A stretch of DNA of 64,000 bases from CAZTDU01 sp050248795 (lineage in GTDB: Bacteria > Pseudomonadota > Gammaproteobacteria > Burkholderiales > SG8-39), in the NCBI GenBank assembly GCA_050248795.1, contig JBFWRS010000008.1, positions 35,136 through 99,135 on the forward strand, in the 5' to 3' direction. Below are positions 50,572 through 57,862 of this stretch, piece by piece. Under the pieces are notes generated by a model. The model did no database searches. It was not told the origin of the DNA and saw nothing but the letters and a program-made list of their open reading frames with translations. Each line of letters starts with the position of its first letter. The first letter of the stretch is position 1. Made by a program: the position numbers and the translations under genes.

Positions 50572-51704
50572 TTCAGCAGCTCCCTCGCGATGATCAGCTT
50601 CTGCACTTCTGTCGCGCCCTCGTAGATGCGCAGTGCGCGCACCTCGCGGTACAGCGACTCGACGATGTTGCCGCGCCTGACGCCGAGGCCGCCGAGCAGC
50701 TGCACCGCGGCGTCGACCACCTGCTGCGCGGTCTCGGTGGCCTGCATCTTCGCCATCGCCGCCTCGCGCGTGATGCGCGCGCCCGTGGCGTCGCGCGCCC
50801 AGGCGGCGCGCGCGGTCAGCAGCGCGGCCGCCTCGATGCCGGTGGCCATGTCGGCGAGCTTCGCCTGCGTGAGCTGGAAGTCCGCGAGCAGCCGGCCGAA
50901 CATGCTGCGGCTGCGCGAGTGCGCGAGCGCTTCGTCCAGCGCGCGCCGCGCGAATCCGAGCGCGGCGCCGGCGACCGTGGTGCGGAACACGTCGAGGTTG
51001 CGCATCGCCAGCTTGAAGCCGCCGCCCTCCTCGCCCAGCAGGTTGCCGGCGGGAATGCGGCAGTCAGCGAAGCGCAGCGTCGCCATCGGGTGCGGCGCGA
51101 CGATGTCGACGCGCTCGGCGCAGTCGAAACCCGGCGTGCCGGCCTCGACGATGAACGCGGAAATGCCCCTGGTGCCCTGCGAGCCGGGCGCGCGCGCGAA
51201 CACCACGTACAGGCGGGCGATGCCGCCGTTGGAAATCCAGGTCTTGGCGCCATCCAGCACCCAATGCGCGCCGTCGCGCCGCGCCGTGGTGGCGAGCCCG
51301 GCGACATCGGACCCGGCCTGCGGTTCGGAGAGCGCGAACGCGGCGATCGCCTCGCCCGCCGCCACCTGCGGCAACCAGGCTCGCTTCTGCGCGTCGCTGC
51401 CGGCGAGCACGATCGGTCCGCTGCCCAGCCCCTGCATGACGAAGGCGAAATCGGCCAGACCGGCGTGGTACGCGAGCACCTCGCGCAGCAGCGCGATCGC
51501 GCGCACGTCGTAGCTGCCGTCCTGCGGCACGCAGTGCGCGAGGTAGCCCGCCTCGCCGAGTTCCCGCACCAGGCGGATGCAGATGGCATCGGCATCCTCG
51601 CCATGCGCGCCGGAGAGCTTCGCTGCCCATGCATCCGCTTCGCGCGCAAGCGCAGCATGCCGCGCGTCGTAGAACGGCCAGTCGTAGTGTGCGAACCGAT
51701 CCAC
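50568..51704 (-). CDS. Acyl-CoA dehydrogenase
   Basis: 378 residues from the GTG at 51704, which has GAGGGGG 6 bases before it; another GTG 5 codons upstream lacks a site. FALSEPQAGSD near 122 and KTWISNGG near 151 are FAD/substrate regions, and the catalytic glutamate is in IYEGATEVQKL near 362. It probably introduces a double bond in the CoA-bound intermediate after ring opening. It overlaps the ligase by ATGA and is separated from the crotonase gene by a hairpin repeat. Confidence 0.92.
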   Translation of the reverse strand: MDRFAHYDWPFYDARHAALAREADAWAAKLSGAHGEDADAICIRLVRELGEAGYLAHCVPQDGSYDVRAIALLREVLAYHAGLADFAFVMQGLGSGPIVLAGSDAQKRAWLPQVAAGEAIAAFALSEPQAGSDVAGLATTARRDGAHWVLDGAKTWISNGGIARLYVVFARAPGSQGTRGISAFIVEAGTPGFDCAERVDIVAPHPMATLRFADCRIPAGNLLGEEGGGFKLAMRNLDVFRTTVAGAALGFARRALDEALAHSRSRSMFGRLLADFQLTQAKLADMATGIEAAALLTARAAWARDATGARITREAAMAKMQATETAQQVVDAAVQLLGGLGVRRGNIVESLYREVRALRIYEGATEVQKLIIARELLK

Positions 51705-51725
51705 TCGTAACCCCCTCACCCCTGC

Positions 51726-51748
51726 CCCTCTCCCCGCGGGGGAGAGGG
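51726..51748. repeat. REP-like hairpin inside the operon
   Basis: CCCTCTCCCC (51726-51735) and GGGGAGAGGG (51739-51748) form a perfect 10-bp inverted repeat with a 3-base loop. It resembles the intergenic palindromes common in betaproteobacteria. It lies in the 67-base gap between two co-directed genes of the 2-aminobenzoyl-CoA operon. It could stabilise or process the mRNA. No U-run follows, so it is not a clear terminator. Confidence 0.75.
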
Positions 51749-51771
51749 AACTCTCGCCTTCCTCATGGACA

Positions 51772-52596
51772 TCAATTGCCCTCGAACACCGGCTTCCTCT
51801 TCGCGGCGAAGGCCTCGTAGGCGCGGCGGAAGTCCTGCGTCTGCATGCAGATCGCCTGCGCCTGTGCTTCCATCTCGATCGCCTCGTCCAGCCCGGCGTT
51901 CCATTCCTGGTGCAGCATCTTCTTCGTCATGGCGTGGGCGAAGCCCGGGCCGTCGGCGAGGCCCTGCGCGACTTCCATCGCGGTAGCGAGCACCTGCGCA
52001 GGCTCGGCGAGCCGGTTGTAGAAACCCCACGCCAGCCCTTCCTCGGCGGACATCGAGCGCCCGGTGTAGAGGAGTTCCGACGCGCGCCCCTGGCCGATCA
52101 TGCGCGGCAGCATCGCGCAGGCGCCCATGTCGCAGCCGGCGAGGCCGACGCGCGTGAACAGGAACGCGACTTTCGCGGCAGGCGTGCCGTAGCGCAGGTC
52201 GGAGAAGAGCGCGATCAGCGCGCCCGCGCCCGCGCATACGCCGTCGACCGCGGCAATCACCGGCTGCGGGCAGGCACGCATCGCCTTGATCAGGTCCCCG
52301 GTCATGCGCGTGAATTCCATCAGCTCGGGCATCGACGCTTTGGTCAGCGGGCCGATGATCTCGTGCACGTCGCCGCCCGAGCAGAAGTTGCCGCCCGCGC
52401 CGGAGACCACCACTGCCCTCACGTCGGTGGCGTAGCGCAGGCTGCGGAACAGGTCGCGCAGTTCGGCGTACGACTCGAAGGTGAGCGGGTTCTTGCGTTC
52501 GGGCCGATTCAGCGTGATGCAGCCGACCCTGCCTTCGACGCGCCAGAGGAAATGCCGTGCCTGGTGGCCGGCAAAGCTGGTGACGGGATCCTTCAT
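51772..52596 (-). CDS. Crotonase-superfamily enzyme with altered catalytic residues
   Basis: 274 residues. The oxyanion-hole segments GNFCSGGDV and CAGAGALIAL are present. Yet the two glutamates of enoyl-CoA hydratase are missing: position 127 is Leu, and Thr148 stands where the second acid should be. Asp156 in GLAGCDMGACA lies about where 4-chlorobenzoyl-CoA dehalogenase has its nucleophilic Asp, judged by eye. In this operon a hydrolytic ring-opening role is possible. Its start overlaps the MarR stop (ATGA), so it is the first structural gene after the regulator. Confidence 0.88.
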   Translation of the reverse strand: MKDPVTSFAGHQARHFLWRVEGRVGCITLNRPERKNPLTFESYAELRDLFRSLRYATDVRAVVVSGAGGNFCSGGDVHEIIGPLTKASMPELMEFTRMTGDLIKAMRACPQPVIAAVDGVCAGAGALIALFSDLRYGTPAAKVAFLFTRVGLAGCDMGACAMLPRMIGQGRASELLYTGRSMSAEEGLAWGFYNRLAEPAQVLATAMEVAQGLADGPGFAHAMTKKMLHQEWNAGLDEAIEMEAQAQAICMQTQDFRRAYEAFAAKRKPVFEGN

Positions 52597-53060
52597 CGGG
52601 TGACCTCCAGGGTGTGCTGCTTCACTTTTGCCAGCAGGGCGAAGAGTTCCGTGTGTTCGCGGCGGGTCAGGCCGGCGAGCAGTTCGACGATCCAGGCTTC
52701 GTGCTCGCGCGCCATCTGCGCGAAGGCGCGCCTGCCGGCGGCGGTGAGGCGGACGCGGAACGCTCGCCGGTCGCCCTCGTCCGCCTGCCGCTCGACCAGG
52801 CCTTCGGCGGCGAGCTGGTCGACGATGCCGGTGACGTTGCCGCCGGTCACCATCATGCGTTGCGACAGCGCGTTCATGCGCAGGCCTTCCGGGTGGCGCT
52901 CGAGCTGCGACATCAGGTCGAACCTCGGCAGCGTGGTGCCGAAGCGCTCGCGCAGGCGCGCGCGCACGCGGCGTTCGATGTGCTGCGTGCAGGTGAGCAG
53001 CCGCAGCCACAGCCGCAGCGCCTGGTGGTCGCCCGCATGCACGCGGGATTCCTTGTCCAT
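52593..53060 (-). CDS. MarR family transcriptional regulator
   Basis: 155 residues with a winged helix: MNALSQRMMVTGGNVTGIVD near 62 is the recognition region and ERQADEGDRRAFRVRLT the wing. MarR proteins of aromatic pathways usually repress until an aryl-CoA binds. It is the first gene of the operon and overlaps the crotonase gene, so it probably controls its own transcription. No clear ribosome site precedes the ATG. Confidence 0.92.
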   Translation of the reverse strand: MDKESRVHAGDHQALRLWLRLLTCTQHIERRVRARLRERFGTTLPRFDLMSQLERHPEGLRMNALSQRMMVTGGNVTGIVDQLAAEGLVERQADEGDRRAFRVRLTAAGRRAFAQMAREHEAWIVELLAGLTRREHTELFALLAKVKQHTLEVTR

Positions 53061-53072
53061 GGATGCATCAAG

Positions 53073-53107
53073 CCTGAATAGATTAGACCTGAAGTATTTT
53101 GGCGCAA
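53073..53107 (-). promoter_or_regulatory. Candidate promoter/operator of the 2-aminobenzoyl-CoA operon
   Basis: On the coding strand TTGCGC and TAATCT are spaced by 16 bases, a plausible sigma-70 promoter. CCTGAA occurs at 53073-53078 and 53088-53093 (plus strand, 15-base period), flanking the -10 region. The repeats could bind the MarR protein encoded just downstream. Placement is by eye. Confidence 0.45.
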
Positions 53108-53140
53108 GGCGGCGCCGCTGTCATGCTGCGCCGCGTCAGA

Positions 53141-53473
53141 TCAGGCCAGGGCGGCTTCGGGCTCGAAGGTGAAGGTCTGGTGCACCAGGTTGTCCTGCAC
53201 CATCGGGGTGTCGAAGTAGCGCACCTGCGGCTCGGAGCCGTAGAGGTCGCGGATGTACTGCTTCCAGGCCTCGTTGTGGCCGGCCTTGGCGGCCTCGAGC
53301 GTCTTCCACATGTAGACGCCGCCGCCCCAGCCGTTCTCGCCGTCGTAGAGGTAGTTCTTGCGCACCAGGTCCTTGTTTGCGCTCCACTTGGCGACGGTCT
53401 TTTCGTAGTTCTCGACGACCTGCTCGCGGGTGATGCCGGCGGGAAGCTTGAACAGCACGTATTCGGTGATCAT
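53141..53473 (-). CDS. Small putative monooxygenase-fold protein (YdhR-like)
   Basis: 110 residues. It begins MITEYVLFKLPAGITREQVV, and GGGVYMWKTLEAAKAGHNEAW near 50 is typical of ferredoxin-fold (dimeric alpha/beta barrel) proteins such as YdhR. GGAGGAG lies before the ATG. The role is unknown. It lies upstream of the MarR gene on the same strand but separated by a promoter-like patch, so it may or may not belong to that operon. Confidence 0.75.
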   Translation of the reverse strand: MITEYVLFKLPAGITREQVVENYEKTVAKWSANKDLVRKNYLYDGENGWGGGVYMWKTLEAAKAGHNEAWKQYIRDLYGSEPQVRYFDTPMVQDNLVHQTFTFEPEAALA

Positions 53474-53578
53474 GGGTCTCCTCCAGGCTGGGTAGGGTGG
53501 CGCCAGTGGCAGCCTATCCCACGCCGGCGGCAGGGGTCAACGCGCCGAATCGGCGGCGGGCCGCGCCGCTGCAGGCCG

Positions 53579-53584
53579 TAAAAT
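53579..53584 (+). promoter_or_regulatory. TAAAAT -10-like element, 6 bases before an ATG
   Basis: GTAAAATGCCGGC lies directly before the start at 53591, with no ribosome site. It resembles the TAGAAT motif seen elsewhere in the window. It would place transcription start at or next to the ATG, giving a leaderless mRNA. Confidence 0.35.
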
Positions 53585-53590
53585 GCCGGC

Positions 53591-54142
53591 ATGATCAAAC
53601 GCATCCTCTTCGCCATCCTGGCGGCCGCCCATGTCGCCGCCGTCCACGCGCAGTCCCCGAAGCCGCTTCCGGAGGACGCACAGCAGACGAAGATCGTGCA
53701 GGAGATCTTCGACTGCGTGCAAGTCGGGCTCGACCCGGCATGGAAGCTCGCGTGGGTGAACGTGCTCGAGGTCAGCAGGTCCGAAGACGGCAAGTCGCGC
53801 AACTTCGAGGCCAACATGCGCTACACCATCAAGGACGACGACACCGACGGCGAGCCGCTGCAGACCTGCGACAACCTGAAGATCGTCAAGTTGGTGGGTG
53901 ACCTGAACGAGTTCCTGAAGCCCGAGGAACGCAAGTGGAGCATCGCGCAGTTCGTGTTCCACAGTGACGGCCAGTTCACGGTTCAGTACGAGTACGCGCC
54001 CGAGTCCCCCGCGCCGACGCCGGCTGCCGGTGCCAAGCCCGGTGCCAAGCCCACCACGAAGCCCGCCGCAACGCAGGGACTCGCACCCGCCACCAAGCCG
54101 GGGGCCAAGCCCGGCGCCGGCTTCAAGCTGCGGACGCAGTAG
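53591..54142 (+). CDS. Secreted protein with Pro/Ala/Lys-rich tail, unknown function
   Basis: 183 residues. The signal peptide ends at VHAQ (residue 21). A central domain (about 30-135) has two cysteines (FDCVQVG and LQTCDNL). The last 45 residues are low-complexity repeats of the GAKPGAKP type, a likely flexible or wall-contacting tail. I recognise no family. It is flanked by minus-strand genes and stands alone. Confidence 0.78.
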   Translation: MIKRILFAILAAAHVAAVHAQSPKPLPEDAQQTKIVQEIFDCVQVGLDPAWKLAWVNVLEVSRSEDGKSRNFEANMRYTIKDDDTDGEPLQTCDNLKIVKLVGDLNEFLKPEERKWSIAQFVFHSDGQFTVQYEYAPESPAPTPAAGAKPGAKPTTKPAATQGLAPATKPGAKPGAGFKLRTQ

Positions 54143-54154
54143 CGGCAGGCGTGG

Positions 54155-55861
54155 CTAGGCGGCTGGCGGCCGCATGAAGTCGAAGTCGCAGCCGTCTTCG
54201 GCCTGCAGCACGCTATCCATGTACAACTTGGCGTAGCCGCGCGGCGCCGGCTGCACCGGCGGCCGCCAGGTGGCGCGTCGCTTCGCCAGTTCGGCTTCGT
54301 CCACCAGCAGGTCGATCGAGCGCGCTTTCACCGAAATGCGTATGCGGTCGCCGTCCTGCACCAGCGCGAGCGCACCGCCGATGGCGGCCTCGGGCGACAC
54401 GTGCAGCACGATGGTGCCGTAGGCGGTGCCGCTCATGCGCGCATCCGAGATCCGCACCATGTCCTTGACGCCGGCGCGCGCCAGTTTCGCCGGGATCGGC
54501 AGGTAACCGGCTTCGGGCATGGCGTAGCCGGACTTCGGACCGGCGTTCTGCAGCACGAGGAAGTCGTCGGCCTTGACGTCAAGCTCCGGCGAGTCGATGC
54601 GCGCCGCGAGGTCGTCCAGCGACGAGAACACCACCGCGCGGCCCTCGGTTTCGAACAGCCTGGGGTCCGCTGCCGAGCGCTTCAGGATCGCGCCGTTGGG
54701 TGCCAGCGAGCCGAACAGCGCTACCAGGCCGCCGACTTTCGCCAGCGGCTCGGCGAGCGGCTTCACCACCTCGCGGTCCACCCAGGCGCCTTCCTCGCGC
54801 GCGAGGCGCTCGCCCAGCGTCTCCCCCGCCACCGTCATGCAATCGAGGTGCAGCAGCGGCTTCAGTTCCCTCAGCACCGCGCCAACGCCGCCGGCGGCGT
54901 AAAGATCCGACATGTAGTACTGGCCGGTGGGCTTCAGGTCTATCAGCACCGGCGTGGTGTCCGACAGCTCGTTCAGCCGCTTCAGCGACACCTTGACGCC
55001 GGCACGGCCCGCGATCGCGGTGAGGTGCACGATGGCGTTGGTCGAACCGCCGGTGGCGAGCAGTACGCGCAGCGCGTTCTCCACCGACTTCGGCGTGATG
55101 ATTTCCGCGGTCAATACCGGTTTCGCCGCCAGTTCCACCGCCCGCCGCCCGCTTGCCTCCGCCGCGCGCAGGCGGTCTGCGTGCACCGCGGGTATCGCCG
55201 CGGTCCCCGGCAGGCACATGCCGAGCGCCTCGGTGATCGACGCCATGGTCGACGCCGTTCCCATCACTGCGCAGGTGCCGGCGGTGGTAGCGAGGTTCCC
55301 TTCCACCTCGGCGATGCCAGCCGCATCGACTTCGCCGGCGCGGTGCTTCGCCCAGAAACGCCTGCAGTCGGTGCAGGCGCCCAGGCGCTCGCCGCGAAAC
55401 GAGGTCGGCATCATCGGCCCGGCGAGCAGTTGCACCGCTGGCCGGCCGGCGCTCGCCGCGCCCATCAACTGCGCCGGCACCGTCTTGTCGCAACCGCCAA
55501 CCAGCACCACCGCGTCCATGGGCTGCGCGCGGATCATCTCCTCGACGTCCATCGCCATCAGGTTGCGGAACATCATCGAGGTCGGCGACAGGAACACCTC
55601 GCCCAGCGAAATCGTCGGAAACTCGATCGGCAGGCCGCCCGCGGCGAGCACGCCGCGCTTGACCGCGTCTATCAGCTCTGGGAAGTGGCGATGGCAGTTG
55701 TTGAAGCCGCTCCTCGAATCGGCGATGCCGACCACCGGCTTCGCCAGCATGTCGCCGGAATAGCCCATGGATTTGGCGAACGAGCGCCGCAGGTAGAGCG
55801 AGAACCCGGCGTCGCCGTAGTTGGTCAGCCCCCTTGCCAGGCCCTGTGGATCCTTCTTCAT
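54155..55861 (-). CDS. IlvD/Edd family dehydratase (sugar-acid dehydratase-like)
   Basis: 568 residues. Fe-S ligand cysteines are visible in VGGCDKTVPA, LGACTDCRRFW and AGTCAVMGTAS. The long N-terminal stretch GIADSRSGFNNCHRHFPELI is characteristic of the aldonic-acid branch (arabonate, xylonate, galactonate) rather than true dihydroxyacid dehydratase. An FAH-family gene precedes it with an ATGA overlap, a pairing common in non-phosphorylative sugar-acid pathways. The substrate is not determined. Confidence 0.88.
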   Translation of the reverse strand: MKKDPQGLARGLTNYGDAGFSLYLRRSFAKSMGYSGDMLAKPVVGIADSRSGFNNCHRHFPELIDAVKRGVLAAGGLPIEFPTISLGEVFLSPTSMMFRNLMAMDVEEMIRAQPMDAVVLVGGCDKTVPAQLMGAASAGRPAVQLLAGPMMPTSFRGERLGACTDCRRFWAKHRAGEVDAAGIAEVEGNLATTAGTCAVMGTASTMASITEALGMCLPGTAAIPAVHADRLRAAEASGRRAVELAAKPVLTAEIITPKSVENALRVLLATGGSTNAIVHLTAIAGRAGVKVSLKRLNELSDTTPVLIDLKPTGQYYMSDLYAAGGVGAVLRELKPLLHLDCMTVAGETLGERLAREEGAWVDREVVKPLAEPLAKVGGLVALFGSLAPNGAILKRSAADPRLFETEGRAVVFSSLDDLAARIDSPELDVKADDFLVLQNAGPKSGYAMPEAGYLPIPAKLARAGVKDMVRISDARMSGTAYGTIVLHVSPEAAIGGALALVQDGDRIRISVKARSIDLLVDEAELAKRRATWRPPVQPAPRGYAKLYMDSVLQAEDGCDFDFMRPPAA

Positions 55862-56703
55862 GCGCCGATGGTGTTCTTCAGGCTGCCGATGCCCTCGATT
55901 TCCGTCTCCATGACGTCGCCCGGCTTCATGAACTCGGGCGGCGTACGCGCATGCCCGACGCCCGAGGGCGTGCCGGTGGCGATGACGTCGCCTGCCTCCA
56001 GCGTCATGCCCTGCGACAGCTCGGCGATGATGCGCGGGATCTTGAAGTACATCTGGCTGGTGTTGGCGTCCTGCTTCACCACGCCGTTGACGCGGCAGGT
56101 GAGGCGAAGGTTCTCGGGCTTCACCTCGTCGCGCGTGACGATCCACGGCCCCATCGGGCAGGTGCCATCCAGCGACTTGCCCTTGAACCACTGCTGGCCG
56201 TGGCGGCGCTGGATGTCGCGCCAGGAGACGTCGTTGATCACCGTGTAACCGAACACGTGCTTCATCGCGTCGGCCTCGGCGATGTTCTTGCCGCCGCGGC
56301 CGATGATGACGCCGAGCTCGACCTCCCAGTCGAGCTTTTCCGAGATGCGGCCGTCGTAGGGGATGGGGTCGTAGGGCCCGTTTACCGTGGTCGGCGCCTT
56401 GGTGAAGAAGGTCGGGTGCTGGGGCAGTTCCTGCACGTGCGGCCTCGCCGCCTTGCCCTCGTCGAAGTGCTCGACATAGTTCCAGCCGACGCAGAAGACG
56501 TTCTTGCGCGGCCGCGGGATCGGCGCCAGCAGCCGCACGAACGCCAGCGGCAGCGGATTGCCCGCGGTCGCCGGCACCGCGCCGGCGGCGATAAGCGACA
56601 CCATGTCGGCGGCGGCGAGCGGCGTGATGTGGTTGCCGTCCTTGCTCAGCATGCCGACGCGTGCGCCGGTGCCGGGTGCGGCTTCGTAAGTAAGCAGCTT
56701 CAT
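55858..56703 (-). CDS. Fumarylacetoacetate hydrolase family protein
   Basis: 281 residues. NVFCVGWNYVEHFDEG near 68 starts the FAH fold. Metal ligands lie in DWEVELGVIIGRGGKN (glutamates) and NDVSWRDIQ (Asp). GVIATGTPSGVGHARTPPEF-like text near 243 is the catalytic loop. Members hydrolyse or dehydrate 2-keto-3-deoxy acids and acylpyruvates. GGGAG lies 5 bases before the ATG. It forms an operon with the dehydratase. Confidence 0.9.
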   Translation of the reverse strand: MKLLTYEAAPGTGARVGMLSKDGNHITPLAAADMVSLIAAGAVPATAGNPLPLAFVRLLAPIPRPRKNVFCVGWNYVEHFDEGKAARPHVQELPQHPTFFTKAPTTVNGPYDPIPYDGRISEKLDWEVELGVIIGRGGKNIAEADAMKHVFGYTVINDVSWRDIQRRHGQQWFKGKSLDGTCPMGPWIVTRDEVKPENLRLTCRVNGVVKQDANTSQMYFKIPRIIAELSQGMTLEAGDVIATGTPSGVGHARTPPEFMKPGDVMETEIEGIGSLKNTIGA

Positions 56704-56723
56704 GGATTCTCCCTGGTCGGCCG

Positions 56724-56729
56724 ATTCTA
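56724..56729 (-). promoter_or_regulatory. TAGAAT -10-like element of the FAH/dehydratase operon
   Basis: On the minus strand TAGAATCGGCC lies 20 bases before the FAH ATG. It stands back to back with another TAGAAT on the plus strand at 56744. The pair would form a divergent promoter. Confidence 0.45.
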
Positions 56730-56743
56730 CTAGGCGAGGTTGA

Positions 56744-56749
56744 TAGAAT
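56744..56749 (+). promoter_or_regulatory. TAGAAT -10-like element, 6 bases before the GGDEF gene
   Basis: TGATAGAATGGGTCG ends at the ATG of the GGDEF-domain gene (56756), with no Shine-Dalgarno sequence possible between. Transcription from it would start at or beside the A of the start codon, implying a leaderless mRNA. Confidence 0.45.
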
Positions 56750-56755
56750 GGGTCG

Positions 56756-57859
56756 ATGCAAGCGAACGAACCGGCGGCACAGTCGGACCTGCACCTGCGG
56801 CGCGCCCACCTGGGCGCGGGCGTCGCGGCGGTGATGGCGCTGGTTCTGGCGCTGGCCGCGCTGCTGGAACTCGTCGACCCGCGCGTCGCTGCCGAGGGCT
56901 GCATCGCGCTTGCGGTGCTGGTCATCGTTTTCCACGCGCTGCTGCGCTCGGCGTGGAGCCGGCGCCTCGCGGACCCGGGCATGGCGAGCGCGCAGGTCGC
57001 GGCGCTCTACGTCCTGCTGGGCTTCCTCACCTGGCGCATCGGCGACGCGCCGGCGGCGCTCGCGGTGCTGTACATGCTGGTGACGCTGTACGGCCTGCTG
57101 CGGCTGGACGCACAGCACCTGGTCGCGCTGGCGACGGTCGCGCTGGTGCTGCACGGGGCCGCGATCTTCATGCTGGTGGACGCCGGCCGCGACATCGACC
57201 TCGCGGCGACCTGGACGCAGTTTGGCGCGCTGGTGCTGGGGATGCTGTGGGCGTCGTGGGCCGCGGTGTCGGTGGCGCGGCTGCGCGCGAGCGTCGCCGA
57301 CGCCCACGGCAGGCTGCACCGCTATGCCGAGGAATTCGAGGACAGGACGAGCCGCGATGCCGCCACCGGCGCGTATCGCCGCAACCTGCTGTTCGAGGCG
57401 CTCGAGCGCGAGGCTTCGCGCGCCAGCCGCACCGGCAATGCGCTGTGCATCGCGCGCGTGGAGCTCGACCTGCTGCGCGCGATAAACGAGCGCTTCGGCA
57501 ACCCGGCGGGCGATGCCGCGCTCAAGCGCTTCGCCGATGTCGCACACCGCGTGGTGCGAGACGTGGACACCTTCGGTCGCTGGGGCGGCAAGGCCTTCCT
57601 GCTGATCATGCCGGACACCGGCTACGCCAAGGCCATCATCGGCGCCGAGCGCCTGCGCACCGCGGTCGAGCGCGAGGAATTCGGCGAGGTGGAAGGAGAA
57701 TGGCGCGTCACCTGCAGCGCGGGTCTCGCCCAGTATCGCAACGGCGAGGACCTGTCGCTGGTGCTGGCGCGCGCGGAAGCGGCGCTGAACTACGCCAAGG
57801 CCGCCGGCCGCAACCGCGTCATCGCGTTCGACGAGGACGGCAGGCCGGTCGCGGCCTGA
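56756..57859 (+). CDS. Membrane GGDEF-domain protein, degenerate active site, intact I-site
   Basis: 367 residues. Five or six hydrophobic segments (about 20-180) form an N-terminal sensor-like membrane region. A GGDEF domain occupies about 200-360. The signature reads WGGKAF (GG at 277-278, Lys279), so the acidic residue needed for diguanylate cyclase activity is lost. The inhibitory site RxxD is kept as Arg268-Asp271, five residues before the signature. This predicts a c-di-GMP receptor rather than an enzyme. Similar reasoning applies to PelD-like proteins. Confidence 0.9.
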   Translation: MQANEPAAQSDLHLRRAHLGAGVAAVMALVLALAALLELVDPRVAAEGCIALAVLVIVFHALLRSAWSRRLADPGMASAQVAALYVLLGFLTWRIGDAPAALAVLYMLVTLYGLLRLDAQHLVALATVALVLHGAAIFMLVDAGRDIDLAATWTQFGALVLGMLWASWAAVSVARLRASVADAHGRLHRYAEEFEDRTSRDAATGAYRRNLLFEALEREASRASRTGNALCIARVELDLLRAINERFGNPAGDAALKRFADVAHRVVRDVDTFGRWGGKAFLLIMPDTGYAKAIIGAERLRTAVEREEFGEVEGEWRVTCSAGLAQYRNGEDLSLVLARAEAALNYAKAAGRNRVIAFDEDGRPVAA

Positions 57860-57862
57860 TAA

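Noticed and set aside
54155..57547. One 1,130-codon frame joining FAH-strand DNA and the dehydratase
   Set aside because: Only the part from 55861 encodes a recognisable protein; the ATGA overlap with the FAH gene sets the true start. The upstream part is shadow.
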